Shown: positions 37,201-52,200, numbered from the stretch's first letter. The stretch is DNA of 64,000 nt from Incurvaria masculella (GCA_946894095.1 OX335665.1:4226001-4290000), one strand, 5' to 3'. Program-made: numbers and translations. The notes: a model not told the origin generated them from the letters alone.

Positions 37201-40200
37201 AGTAATGTCCCAAGACCGGGATACGGAAAAGTAATGTCTCAAGACCGAGATACGGAAAAGGAATGCATTAGGACTGAGATACGGAAAAGCAATGGATCAA
37301 GACTGAGATAAGGAAAATCAATATTTCAAGACCAGGATACGGAAAAGCAATGTCTCAAGACCGAGATACGGAAAAGGAATGCATTAGGACTGAGATACGG
37401 AAAAGCAATGTATCAAGACTGAGATAAGGAAAATCAATATTTCAAGACCAGGATACGGAAAAGCAATGTCTCAAGACCGAGATACGGAAAAGGAATGCAT
37501 TAGGACTGAGATACGGAAAAGCAATGTATCAAGACTGAGATAAGGAAAATCAATATTTCAAGACCAGGATACGGAAAAGCAATGTCTCAAGACCGAGATA
37601 CGGAAAAGGAATGCATTAGGACTGAGATACGGAAAAGCAATGTATCAAGACTGAGATAAGGAAAATCAATATTTCAAGACCGGGATACGGAAAAGCAATG
37701 TCTCAAGACCGAGATACGGAAAAGGAATGCATTAGGACTGAGATACGGAAAAGCATTGTATCAAGACTGAGATAAGGAAAATCAATATTTCAAGACCGGG
37801 ATACGGAAAAGCAATGTCTCAAGACCGAGATACGGAAAAGGAATGCCTTAGGACTGAGATACGTAAAAGGAATGTTTCGAGACTGAGATTCAAGATATAT
37901 GGTAAGAGGTGACGGCTCCTAGGCTGAGCAACGGAAAGTGGAGAAAATTAATAGTGAACGTAGATACGGGCTGATCGGATATGACGAGGCGGATACTGAC
38001 TGCGGCACCGACGGCATGATGTGCAGCAGCTGCGGCTGCGGCGCGTGGTGCGGCGCGGCGAGCAGCGCGCCGGGGGCGCCGCCCGCGGCCGCCGCCGCCG
38101 CCAGCGCCGTCGGCGACGGCATCGACACCGACACCTGGTACGCGACGCCCTGCGCAATGTAATACGTTCAACTTGGACATATCGTCAGTATACTGATAAA
38201 ACCCTTAAAGTGTAGGAATGAGAGTTTCGAAATAAGTGGACTTGAAAGTTTAATAGCTCATAATGGTTGTGTCCATGTGTTAACACAACCTAACTTTAAA
38301 ACTAAACCTCATAGCAATTGTTATATATTCACTTACAACAGGGTATGACTGGATTAGTGAGTTATTATATTTCACAACTACCCAAAGACATTACAGCAAT
38401 ATATCTGTTTTACCATAAGAAAGAGCTTGGAAAATTAAGTAGAACTGCATTATTAACTCATTTTACCAAAAAAAATTAAATTAGCGGGTTTTACCAGTAT
38501 TTCAACGATATACTTAGTCGTAGTAACTTGACGAGTTTTATTGCATTTAATTTAAACTGATATATCCTGACATGGACGGCTAATACCACACAACTACAGT
38601 CATACACCACATTCCCAAAGGACTTAGGTGCCATGCCAGGACCTTCCTTTATGAGCACGGCTATGATTTCTACTGAATAAATAACTCCACTTTTGCGTGT
38701 TAGCATGATGCTTCTGGATAGAAAACATGGACAATTTTTCATTGCCGCTCTAACCATAGTTTCATCCAATACGCCGCACTTAATACAAAACAAAAAGATA
38801 CTATTTGTGGAAGATTTTAAACAAAACAAAGCAAGGAGAAACTAATTTTGTACATAAAATGTGATTAATGAAAAATTCTGACCTGCCCGTTGGACTGCAC
38901 CTCGATCTTGTATCCGGGCGGCAGGAAAGTGTTGAAGCCCACGATCAGCTCCGGGTGCCCCTTGAACAGGTTCGACACCCGCCCGATGACGCCGGGCGTG
39001 TCGATGCTGCAATCAGTTCGGACGATCAGCGCGCCGCCGCACGCAACAGTCGACCCCAACGCCAAATATATTGCTAAGATTATTAAAACCCGTTACATGG
39101 GGTTTTTTTTATTTAGAGGCTCTTTTTAGGGTTCCGTACCCAAAGGGTGCCAAACGGAACCCTAAAAAGGTTGAATTTTTTGCACATTTTAAACAAAAAA
39201 TTAACAATCACTCAACGATAAAACAAAAAAATCTTAGTGATTGATACCTAGCTTGTTCCATAAAGATTCAAAATGTGGACATGTAGCATCCTCCTCATCA
39301 CGAAGACTGTCTTCATCTTTAAATAACACAAAAAAATCACGTTTTTTGTATGGGGACCCCCCTTAATTCTTATTATTTTAAAATATTACCTATTTGTTTA
39401 TATAGCGGCAAAATAAATATGAACATGTCAGCTGCCTACCTATTACGGTTCATGAGATACAGCCCTGTGACAGACGGACGGACAGTGGAGGCTTAGTAAT
39501 AGGGTTCCGTTTTCACCCTTTGGGTATGGAACCCTAAAAACTTTAGTGCTTGATACCTAGCTTGTTCCATAAGGATTCAAAATGTGGACATGTTGCATCC
39601 TCCTCATCACGAAGACTGTCTTCATCTTTAAAAAAAAAGATTGTGCCAGAGCGCAATAGAATGATTTTCTGACGTGTCCGTGAATACGTCAGTCCCGCCA
39701 GGAAGGGCCTCCTTAATGTTCATTTTCACAAAATAGTTCCTCTAAACATCCCGTTGCATACAAATTCTCGCACATCGCACAAACTTCAGCATCTTTCTGA
39801 TTATACGTCCAAAATGATACGAAAAATCACACTATCGACGGTGACTCACCTCTGACTCTTGAACTCCTTCATGATGTCAAGGAAGTCGTTGTAGACCTGC
39901 GGCTGCGAGTTGAACTTGTACTTGACCTGGTCGAGGTACGACAGCGCGTCTTCGACCTGCACAGAATTAGACACGGTCAGAGCCCGGGGTGAGATAGCGG
40001 TAGTCCGATCCGAAAGGGGGTGATTCTGCAAACGGAACTGTAACTGTTGTAAGTGCGACTTTTCCAAGTTTAAAAAAAATCTATAACTACTAAATCTTCT
40101 AGATCTAAAAGCATGACCAAAGATTTCGTGGACATTCTCTGAAACTCAATCATAATAGCTTAAATTCCAACCCGAGGAAACACTTTCTGTCAAACCGTGT

Positions 40201-43200
40201 TGCGGAAGACTGGAACAAGCTGCCGGAGGAAGTCATAAGTACTATCTCAGTGAACAATTTCAAAAACAATTTGGACAATTAGGTAAAAAATATAAAAAAA
40301 CCCATTCGTATTATGAACACTTAAAATAAAAATAAAATAATACAATAAAAACATCGCATTGGATGAAAATATGGTCGAAGCGGCAATGAAAAATTGTCCG
40401 TGTTTTCCATCCAGTTCAATGTAGCCGTGCTCATAAAAGGGAAGGTACTGGCATTGCACCTAATTCCTTCGGGAATGTGGTGTATTGGGCTAATATCATA
40501 ACGGTATTTGTGTGGTATTAGCCATCCATGTCAGGTCGCATAAAAAAAAAAAAAAAAACAATGTGCACTCAATCAGTGAAGTACACGCATCCGCTTGCAG
40601 CTGCTAGTGTATATAATAATAGTAATAATAATAATAATAATAATCAACTAAACAGCTAGTCTAGCAAAAATTAAATAAAACAAAAGATTTTTGTACATAT
40701 ACTTTCGTATTTTTATGCCTAATACACGAAATGGACATAAAAAAAATTCTCTGTATACTTTAGCTCCAAATCCTGATATTTTATAAATGTTGTCCAGATA
40801 GATAGCCAATAATATAAAAAAAACAGACATTTAATTGACAAATCGTCCACTCGACTAATAAGGTACTCACATCAGCTTAAAGCTGCTTGTGTATATTAAT
40901 AAATAAATTTAAAAAAATCTTAGTCTTCCCACCTGGCAACCCCAGTGGTACTTTAAAAAAAACCCATGGCTTTTCACGCTCCGGTGGGTGACTCTCCGAA
41001 ATTTCGACTAACGACTAGTAACATGGAAAATTGGAGAACATTGAAGCTTCAACTGGTTTAAATAAAAAACCACAGTTGTTAAAATCTAAACTAACATAAC
41101 CAAGATACAATCAACAACAAAAATCCAGTAGCACCCTACATCGGGTTTGCTTTGCAAATGTGGTGCGCCCCGTCTCGGCCGACCGGTCTCCAGGCGGGGC
41201 GTCCTGCCGCAACCCAGACGGACGATGAGATTCCCGCCTCCCGTTCCACCTCCGTGCGATACGAGCTCTTCAAAGCAATCGCTCTACGTAGTGCCACTGG
41301 ACTTTTGAATGCCTTCGGCTGCTTGTTCGAAACAAATAATAATAGAAGTACCGAAGTAATATAAACCCACCTTGAGCCTCTGGAACTGCGTGGCGCCGCC
41401 GACGCCGGGCGCCCCCGCCGGCGACACGGCGACGCCCGCCGACGCGAGCGAGACCTGCACCGGCACGGCGCCGCCTCCCGGCGACTGGTTGCCCAGCGGC
41501 TGCGATCACAACGAGCGTTACGTCCGAGCGACGGCGACGCGACACCGACCGGTGCGGCGACGGGTCAGATAGAAAAGCAGCCGGCATTCTTCTCATGCGA
41601 GGTCAATCGGTAATTTGTATCATCATTTCGCGTTTCTGTGTATGTGGAGCGAAAGAATGACGAAACTGAATAGCGAACGTTGAGTTTTTTATGTAATTCG
41701 AGATGGATTGCTAATAACATGCTTACTGTCATGGTATTAAGCCCCTACCGCACACACCGCATTACTGCAGGAGTTACAGTGTCGTGTCATAGGCTCTAAC
41801 CTGTAGCTAGATGACACAGCAAGAGGCTCGCCATTCGTTCTGTGTGCCTAATAGCTAGATGACACTAGGGCTCGCCATTCGTTCTGTGTGCCTTATAGCT
41901 AGATGAAACAGCATAGGGATCGCCATTTATTATGTGTGCCTAATAACTAGATGACACAGCATAGGGCTCGCCATTCGTTCTGTGTGCCTAATAGCTAAAT
42001 GACACAGATAAGGCTCGCCATTCGTTTCGTGTGCCTATTAGCTAGATGACACAGTATAGGGCTCGCCATTCGTGTGCCTAATATCTAGATGACAGCGACA
42101 GGGCTCGCAATTCGTTCTGAGTGCCTAATATCTAGATGACAGCGATAGGGCTCGCAATTCGTTCTGTTTGCCTAACAGCTACATAACAGCATATAGCATA
42201 GCATAAGGCTCGCCATTCGTTCTGTATTCCAAATAGCTAAATGACAGCATAGAGCTCGCCATTCGTTCTGTGTGCCTAAAAGCTAGGTGACAGCAATAGG
42301 CTCGCCATTCGTTGTGTGCCTAATAGCTAATTGACACAGCATAAGGCTCGCCATTAGTTCTGCATACCTAATAGCTAGATGACAGCAATGGGCTCGCCAT
42401 TCGTTAGCTACATGACAGCATAGGGCTCTCCATTCGCTGTGTGCCTAATAGCTATATGACACAGTATAGGGCTCACCATTCGTTCTATGTGCCTAATAGC
42501 TAGTTGGCACAGCATAGCGCTCGCCATTTATTGTGTGCCTAATTAGCTCCTCTGCTTGCCCGATGCTCCACTGTGAAGGATCGGAGACCGTCCTAATGTT
42601 TTGATCCGCCATTGTTCCACTGTGAAGGATCTGAAGTTAGGGGAGTGACTGCCGTCTTGACCCGCACAGCGGAGAGGACGCTCACCTTGTGCCGCTGCAT
42701 CTGCTGCGGCTTGCCGGCGGCCGGCGCGTACTGCACCTGCGGCTTCATGTAGCCGACGAGCTGCGGCGCGGGCGCGCGCGCCGCGCTCCGCACGTAGCCG
42801 CCGCCGACGGAGAGCACGCCGCCGCCGCCGCCGAGGTGGCCCGGCGCGCCTGCCGGGCACCACACTACACCTTAACTCGTATGCCGGCGGCCCCCGCGGG
42901 CACGTTCCATGCGACCATCGTTGTTTGATATTCGTTTGTATTTTTTTATGTAACTGGACACGAATGGCTGATACCACACCCGGTGCTAGGCGTAAGGGAT
43001 AAGCCGCATTTGGATGAAGAGACAAGAAAAAACGTTATACCAACTGCAGTCACTATGGGTTGATTTTTCAATAGTCTGATAATCAGCCAGACAACTATTC
43101 GACGCATTTATTTACGCCTCTGCATATCCTTCCGTTATAGTAATGTTATGTCCTTGTTCTTCAATTAAACAAATACTTCTTGCAACATGTGTTTTATTGT

Positions 43201-46200
43201 TCCATGCGGTTCCATCGAGAAGAACCATCAAACTCGACTGTCAACCCAAAACGTCAGTCAAACTGACAGTTCAGGCAGACTGCATTTTAGTCAACCTTAA
43301 GGGCCTGGTACTAGCCAAATCGCAAAGTTAGACGAGGCACCCCAAGTTAACTAACTAAGTCTGACGATTATAAGTGTCATCCTTACAATATATGATTCCT
43401 TGTCTAGGAATCGAATTATTTTCGTTAATGTATGTTTCCTTTTTCTATACAAAATACATTGCGGAAACGGTGTCCATTTCCGAACTTTTTTGACTAAATG
43501 TAGAAATCTAAAAGCAAATGGATTTTTTTGTTTATGCATATATGCTGTTTTTGCTTATATCTAGAAATCGAATTACTTTCAGATTTCTAATGAGAAAAAT
43601 CAACTTTTTTATTTTTATTATTATTTAAATAAATGATGGAATAAAAAAATATTAACAATCCATTATCAGCCTGGAGTTCTATTTGGATTTGCTGAAGCGT
43701 TTCACTACATATTATTACATTTGTTAAAAAGTGCATTTGTATGGCGCGAGTAGTTGGCTAGTCCTAGCGCCTTAATACATAGCAAGTAAGTTCATATTTT
43801 ATTAGTAAAATTACAGTCAGATAATTGTGATAGAAAATACAATTCTCCGGTAATGACTATCCGTCTTTTGACAGATGTAAATTTGTACTATCAGTCCGAT
43901 AAGTACTATCTGAGGATTGAAGAATCGGCCCTAAGAGGAGTAAAATCCTTTCATAAAATTTATGAAAGGACCAACCCTGAGACCCTACCATACCCTACTG
44001 ATAAGAAAAATACTTATTCACATCATCAGCTGACAATATGTGGACTTATCGAGTAACATATATACAAAAAAAAACATACAAACAAACTTACAACCACCTA
44101 CTTTTTGAAGTCGGTTAAAAATAGTCTGCGTTTGCCTTCCAGTTCAAAGTAGTGAGTGTCGTGCTCTTGAAGGGAATGTCCTGGCATGTCACCAGATTTC
44201 TTCGGAAATGCGGTGCATAATTGTGTGGTATTGCCATCAATGCCAGGTTCCATCAGACTTAGGGTGGAGTAGACAATATCTGGTTTGTGATAATTTTAAG
44301 ATTAAAATAGATCCGTCTATATTTTTCGTCTGAAGAAGGTGATAACGATAACCATTATGCTAATCAGAGATGGTGTACTCCAACCTAATATTGTAAAGAC
44401 ACTTTTTTACTTAAAAACTTTTCTAAATTACCATGTAGTTTCAAAATTTCAAGTTTTACTTTGATATCATAAGGAAAAGTTAAGAAATATGATCGACAAA
44501 GAATTAGTGGGTCACCTCTTATTTACCAGAAAAAAAGGTAATTTATGGAGATTTTTACACATGCTTTCCTTAAGGTGGCCCAACCCGGCGGGCCTAACTC
44601 ATTCGCGGGCACGGTACAAAACCGTGCTGTTGCGCTCTGGGACCTTCTCTGTTTCAAAGAATAAGACAGGCTCCGTGATGAGGAAGATGCAACACGTCCA
44701 CAAAAAAGACAATGTGCATAGTGTATGATTTGGTAAGATTTACGAAAAGTTTAATTACAAAACGACTTATAGCTAAAAGTAAACCACGACCGCTGTAGTA
44801 AAAGATCGAACAAAAACCAAATAGATTATAAATTTTGATTAAATAAGCTATGTCTGATGACTAATGTTTTTAAGATGTTCTTACTTTATCATTGCGTAAT
44901 CCACCTCCAAAGTTATTGTATAAAACGCGCGAAAAATGCGAATTTTCGGACCTTATAACTTAGAAACCAAACACAATTTTACAATGCCAATGGTCATCAG
45001 ACATCTAGTTCGATCAAATAAAGCTATTTTGAGCAACATTTTGGATCCCTGACAAGAAATATGGGCGTGATCTTCTTTCCCCTTTTGTATGGGGAGATGA
45101 GCGGGATGGGCCACCTTAAGGAAAACTAGAGAAATACCCATGTAGTTCCCAGTACCTGCTGGCGTCCTTGGACGCAATTCAGCGCCGAGCGGTCCGTCTT
45201 GTTGGGGACCTACAACTCACCGCTGGCCTGGAGTCACTGACCCACAGACGGTTTATGGGGTCGCTCAGTCTGTTCTACAGTACTACCATGGACGTTGCTC
45301 TGTGGAACTTGCATCCCTCATTCCTAACCAATTCATTAACATAAATTTAAGAAACATTTTCAAATTACATGAGCGGGCACTATGTACTAATAACGATTCG
45401 AAAAGTTGTTTTATCGGGTATGTATGCTCCGTCTCTCTTCAACTCGCAATAGTGATACTTGAGTGAGACACTCCCACACTTTGATCTTCCTGTGAGCAAA
45501 ATGCGCTTATCTTCGGTCTGTAAGTTCCATAAAAATGAAACCACGCTACGAGCCGCTTAACGAATATAACTGCTAGATATAAGCAAACATATTGAAAAAC
45601 AATTTGTAGTTGTCAATTTGATTCGTCAGATAAAAAACAGCCATTAGTATTCTCACGTGAGAAGTCAATCGGTAATTAGTATCATCACACGAACGGTTTC
45701 AAACAATGTATCAATCATGATCATACACAATTCACACAGATATTAGCACTTACCCATCATTGGCTGAGCAGACTGCGTCAGCGTGTGCATGTTGCTAACG
45801 CCGGCCTGCTGCTGTTGTTGTAACTAGAACAAGAAAAACATTTTATGAACAAACAAAAAAACAGTCTGGTTTCTCCTGGCTCTCTCGCAATAACCCCACT
45901 ACTCACCAATTGGGAAATTTAGCGTGATGAACGGTAGCCAATATTCATTCAAGGAATCAAGTTATAATATTTTACCGTAAACACCTCAAATTATCAAGAA
46001 CACGTTTTCACAAGTAAATACGCCAAGTATCTAGAGCATTTGATTCAAGCGTTCTTACTAAGGCAGTTGGGTGATGTTTCCGATGCTTTTAGATAATTCG
46101 CGTATTTACTAGTAAAACCGGCCAAGTGCTAGCCGCACTCGCACACGAAGGGTTCCCGTACCATCGTACAAAATTTAACACAAAAAAGGCACGTTTGTTG

Positions 46201-49200
46201 CATGGCCCCCCTTTATTTTGTATTATTTTTTAATTTTACCTATTTGTTGTAATAGCGACAAAATAAATACACACACTGTGAAAAATTCAGCTGCCTACCT
46301 ATTACGGTTCACGAGATACAGCTCTGTGACGGACGGACGGACGGACGAGGCTTAGTAATAGGGTTCCGTAGGCACCCTTTAGGTACACAAACCTAAAAAC
46401 GGATTCTGATTACACACAAACTGCATTAAAATCGGCTAGGTAGTGGATTTTATTAGTAAGTAAAAAGTTAAATTGTACTAAATCCTCTGTAATTACGTTT
46501 GTATTTTTGAGGGCATTTATTTGCGCTCTTTCCCTGGAAGGATAGGTAAATAATAGTAGCATACCCTCACAGCCTGCTATTCTCACTTCTTCTATAGGCC
46601 TCTCTCCATGCATGGTTAGCGTTGCCGATTACAATTCCTCAAACTTTCCAAAAACCTTCTTGGGATTCTCCAGATCCGAAAAATCCAGAATCGGATATAA
46701 GTTTTCAAAGAAAATTTCGAATGAGCATAAAAACCTCACACAGCTGATGGTCGTCGGAAACTTTACGAGCGCATTTCAAGGATAGAGAAATTCCCCACAC
46801 ATCGGGAATTCTGCACGTGGACTACAATTATGGGTGCCTTTTTTATTCGCGCTGTCATCAACCAAACTTAGTTATTTTTGTTAAGAATAATGTTACAAAC
46901 AGAATTTGTTATGACATTTCTATGCCTAAATGCAGTCCAAATTAAGGCTGTTCCGACCCATATAAAGTTGTTTGCACACATAACGCAAAAAGTATTGCAC
47001 TTTAAGCCACGAATTAATAATAAAAGTTTAATATAGTCATATTACTTGCAGCGAAAACAATTTCACAATTTCAGGATTATTGGTTTTGTTACAATTTATT
47101 TAAATACGATTTTTATTTAACAGCGCCATCTAACGGTGTAAGACTTCTAATCGGCAATTACAACGAAACCATTAAACCTGAAATTGTGAATACGTTTTCG
47201 CTGCAACTACAATGGCTATATTTAATATTTTTGACGAATCCGTGCCTTAAAGTGCAATACTTTTAGCGTTCTGTGTATGTGTATGGGTCGGAACATCCTT
47301 AAGTTGTAAGGATTAGAAGTGTACTAAAAAATCAATTATAACTTCATTCAGACCGAGTTTCAAAAACGTGTCATAGCAAATTTTGTTTGTAATAATATTC
47401 TTAACAAAAATAACAAATTTCGGTTGAAGGCCGCGCAAAACAAAAAAAAAAAACCTCGATAAAAAGGCACCAATTTCAGGCAAGGTCCTTTACTTCATCA
47501 CCGTTTCATCATCAATTTGAAAGTGTTTAAACATTGATTAACTTAGACTTTTTTTCTGTTATCAGGCCTGAGCCTTTTCAATCTTCGTATTTTTTTATTA
47601 TTTTATTTTATTATAAGTGTCGTCGACAGCAGCATAATTTTCTTCCCCATTCATCATAATTTTCTTAGCTACATTACGATTTTCCTATTGTGCCCTTGAC
47701 TGAGAAAATTTAGGACATGGTTCTAACACTGATTAAATCTTGCAAGCGCACTTTTTGCACGATTTCCATGGCTGAGTGAGCTCGAAACTCAAGGTTTTAA
47801 AAGTGATCGTCTACCATCCAATTGCATGTTTAGTAAGTGTGAAGCAATTTGTTAAGGTCGGCCCGTAAGCACCTGAAAATTTCGCCCCCCATACAAACGT
47901 AGTTTACTAATTATTTGAAAACCACTGTTCCAACTTACTTGATATTTGGTATCTAATATTAGGCTACAAATATCTGTGTCTGCATGGCCTTTGTTTTTTC
48001 GGTAAATTTATTCTGGGTCAAACCACAGAGAAAACAAAATTCGTATGAAGATTTTCTTTTTGCATTCATTTCATTCGGTTGGGATTTTTAAAAAAAACAA
48101 AAGCATGCAGACACAGATTTTTGTTACCTGATATTAGATATTAAATATCAATTTAATTGGAATAGCGGTTTTAAAATGATTAGTAAACTACGTTTGTATG
48201 GGGAGCATAGCTTACGGGCCGTTCTTAAGCTGTAAGAATGTGTAGCAAATTAACGGTGTACATCATCGATATAATTACATCGTACTTAGCAATGTGCCTT
48301 TCCTATATTATTATATATTGAGCCTTATATTTTGAGCGGCTCGTAGCCTAGTGGCGCGGGGACTAGACTAGCATACCAGAGGTCTGGGTTCAAATCCTCG
48401 CCCTGTTCATGCACACTTCCTTTCTCGGTCTGAGTTAGATAAGTGCATTTCGTCACGAATGCGAGCTGCTCCATGGTTCGGAATCCATGTAAAAACTGAA
48501 GGTCCCCTTCCCCTACTAGGTAGGTAGGTAGGGTTTAAGCCCGCCCGGGTTGGTACCATCGCACTGGATGAAAAGATGGTTACATTTAACTGGCTGGAAA
48601 ACGCGGACAATTTTTTATTTCCATTTCGACCATCTTTTCATCATAGGTGTATGTCATTATTTGTACGAAAATGTCCTTAAAATTCTCTGTTGCAATAGTT
48701 GTGTACAAAACATAGCGTGTTATGACTCTGGTTGTCCTTGAGGCTCAATATATCCACAACCAGGTTCAGCAAAACAAATTGAACACAAAAGTCAATCTTT
48801 GCAGAAACAGTCCGCAGCATAAGTAAACAGGGTTGGTCGGTTTATGCAAATCCACTTATTATGCCGGCGATGGTATCTTAATTGATCAATTATATGGTAT
48901 TTTGGTCCGATGAAAAATGTCAGGCAAACAACATTTGTTAGGTATCCAAAACCAAAGAAATTCATATAAAAAAAGGTGAAAATGAAACATAATCTCGCTG
49001 ACTCTGGCTCTCAATGCAAGGTCGTTGTTTCCGAGTCATCTTCTTCAGATTGTAGGAAAGGGCTCGTATCCATACTATGTGACCAATTTTACCCCCTTTT
49101 TTACACCAGATTACGCGGACCAGAGACAGTTTCTCGAGTCCGCGGGGGCAAGCAGGGAAAAAAACACTTTATGGTGGGATCATGCACCGCCTATTTTTGC

Positions 49201-52200
49201 TAAGTCCAGAAATTTTATTGATGTTGTTATAATCAATGGATTGTTAATGGTTCCAACACTTAAAACTAGATGGGGTGTTCTCATCTCACTGTTAGTTTTC
49301 TCAATAAAAACCCCTCACAACTTAAATCTACAGCTTGACACGGATTGAAATAATTTTGAGATCAACAATTCGAACCATACGAAAAAAAAAAAGTTTCATA
49401 CCATCTGTCGGCAATACCGCCAGCAAATTACGCTAAGCCACGTGTTTTTATGGTTTGTGACGTTGGGGCCCAGTTCGTGGGCACATACCCAGTTTCCTTA
49501 GACCAACTCCTCCGTCGTTCTGATTCGGTCATGTAGTATGGGTACGAGCCCGTTGCCTTTCGACAAAACGAATGCACGCACCTACCTAGTGCAGACCAAG
49601 CAAACAACTGTAAGATTTTATCACGTCATCATATTATTATTTGGTAGGGTTTAAGCCCGCCCGGTTTGGTACCATCGCATTGGATGAAAAGATGGTCGAA
49701 GCGGCAATGAAAAATTGTCCGTGTTTTCCATCCAGTTCAATGTAGCCGTGCTCATAAAGGGAAGGTCCTGGCATGGCACCTAATTCCTTCGGGAATGTGG
49801 TGTATTGGGCTAATATCATAACGGTAGTTGTGTGGTATTTAGCCATCCATGTCAGGTCGCATAAAAAAAAATTATATTAGTCCAATACACCACATTCCCG
49901 AAGGATTAAGGTTAGGTTAGGTTAGGTTAGTACTCTTAAAGGGAGCTTCCCTTTAAGAGCACGGCGACACTGAATCGGATTGAAATCACATTTTTTTATT
50001 GCCGCATCAACCATAGTTTCATCCAATGCGGTGGTACCAACCCGGGCGGGCTTAACCCTACCACCTAGCAGGGGAAAGGGACCTACAGCTTTAAAGCGGT
50101 TCCGAGCCATGGAATAGATAATAGATAATTTTGTCAGTGCTATCATACACTTGTTATTTGTTTTGAACAATAAATGCAATGTGTCTAGCATTATTTACGA
50201 GGCTCCTCCTGATAGTGACAAATTAAACTTGTAGATTGTATTATCTCTTTAATAATAGCACCCACTTTGTAAACAAAATTATCTTTGAATGTACCTACAA
50301 CGTGGTAGACAGAGCAAGTGTGAAGTAGACACAGAGTGAGTGTTCGTTGTTACTGCGAAATTGTAAGTCACGTACAGGGTGGTGTTTCGTAAAGTGGCCT
50401 CTTTACAAAAGAGTTAAGCAAAAATCCGCTCGCCAGAATGACCTATAGATATATTCATTGATGTGTGCATGTATGTATTTTACCCATGGACTCCATATCG
50501 TGTGACCGATTCCTATAACACCCAGCAGGTTGATCCTGTGAAGTTTGGTAGCGATCGGATCAACGGAAATTGATTTTTTTTATTGTTTTAAAGTTCAATT
50601 GCCCGTCGCATAAAGCAAAAAAAGGGACTGTGGTATGTCAGTGACGTGCATTTTGTCCCGAATTGTAATTTTCGAAATTTGCATAATAATCATCAGGTGA
50701 GGGCGAATTTCTTCCATCGAAACACAAGGCGTCCGTCAAAGAATACTCAAATCCGAATTAAACTCTTTGGTAGTCAAACTACACTAAGTTACCTCACAAA
50801 GATTCGTCAATTCGATCAACCCAGTAAAGAACCCGCAAAGACACTTCACGCGTTTCATAACAATTTTTTTTCAGTCTACAATTATGAAATACACACTTAG
50901 GTCTAAATGCTGCTGCCAAACAATTCCTTGGTATAACAGATTAAGGCAAAGAACAAAGAACAATAGAAACAGCAACCCTCAGTTTAAATTACTCACAACT
51001 AACAAAGTTACTAAAGCAATTATATAAATTAATGTAATTTATAGCATTACAAGTATTCTGTGGTGTAAAAGCCGTTGTCAATAAACCTATGTCAGGTGTA
51101 TAAAGCACTTCGTCGAGTGTCAATTGTTATCCCACATTTCGGATGGAATGTTGCCATGGAATGATGCCGCCATACAATGAGTTTCGATCGCACGTCCCGT
51201 CCTGCCATTCTCTATGGTATAACCATTTGGAGCTCAAGGTTTTGTGCAGACAAACTTGAAGAGTCCACGTGTCGTAATCCGATAATCACATTATCTGTTT
51301 TGACATATATATCTCTGTTGTCTGATTTCGCCCAGTTCAATCTAGACATCTCTGAAACTTGATTCAGCTCAGGGTTATCAGCAAAACAAAACTAAATCCA
51401 CCTAGCTACCTAAACACATTCATGGAAAAATAGACACAATAGGGAAGAGAACTGCTTATTTATCACGACAGGTGGCATCCAGGCGACCTGACCTAAAGGA
51501 GCTGTCAAAGCTGTCAGATATATATACCATACAAAATGAAAAAGTATATATTTGAAAATATTATTAACTCAATCTATGTTATTGAAATCACTCAATTTCC
51601 TCGACGTTATTTCAAAAATGAATTGTTCCAAATTATGCTAATCAAAAGAAGTCGTGGGAAAGAAAATATCACAAAAACATAACCTATAATATTTGTTTAC
51701 ATACTTTGTGCTGGTTAATTACATTACAACATGTTTTAAGGCAAACAAAAGTTTTTCTTTTCCTCTAAACATTATTCTAAATACATCATGGAGTAAATCT
51801 TTCATCTAAAAACGAATAAAAAAAACTTGACAGCAATGACAGTTTTGATGACGTTTTTAAGGTGAGGTAGCTCATGCGACCTCTACAATAAGCTTGGGTT
51901 TTCTTCCTCATTAAAAGTAAACAACCTCACAACCGGCGGCTCGTAGCCTAGTGGCACGGGGACTGGCCTAGCGTACCAGAGGCCTGGGTTCAATACCAAC
52001 ATGCACCACTGTATTTGTCTTTCCGAGTTCGATAAGTGCATTTCGTCACGAATGCGAGCTGCTCCATGGTTCGGAATCCATGTAAAGCTGTCGGTCCCCT
52101 TCCCCTACTAGGTGGTAGGGTTTAAGCCCGCCCGGGTTGGTACTATCGCATTGGATGAAAAGATGGTCGAAGCGGCAATGAATAATTGTCCGTGTTTTCC

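Noticed and set aside
37041..37905. CRISPR-like array
   Set aside because: 29-bp units without spacers, in a higher-order repeat; satellite DNA.
42543..43025. 160-codon minus frame overlapping exon 3
   Set aside because: Wrong frame relative to the phase-matched Sin3A exon, and it runs into minisatellite and SINE-like sequence.
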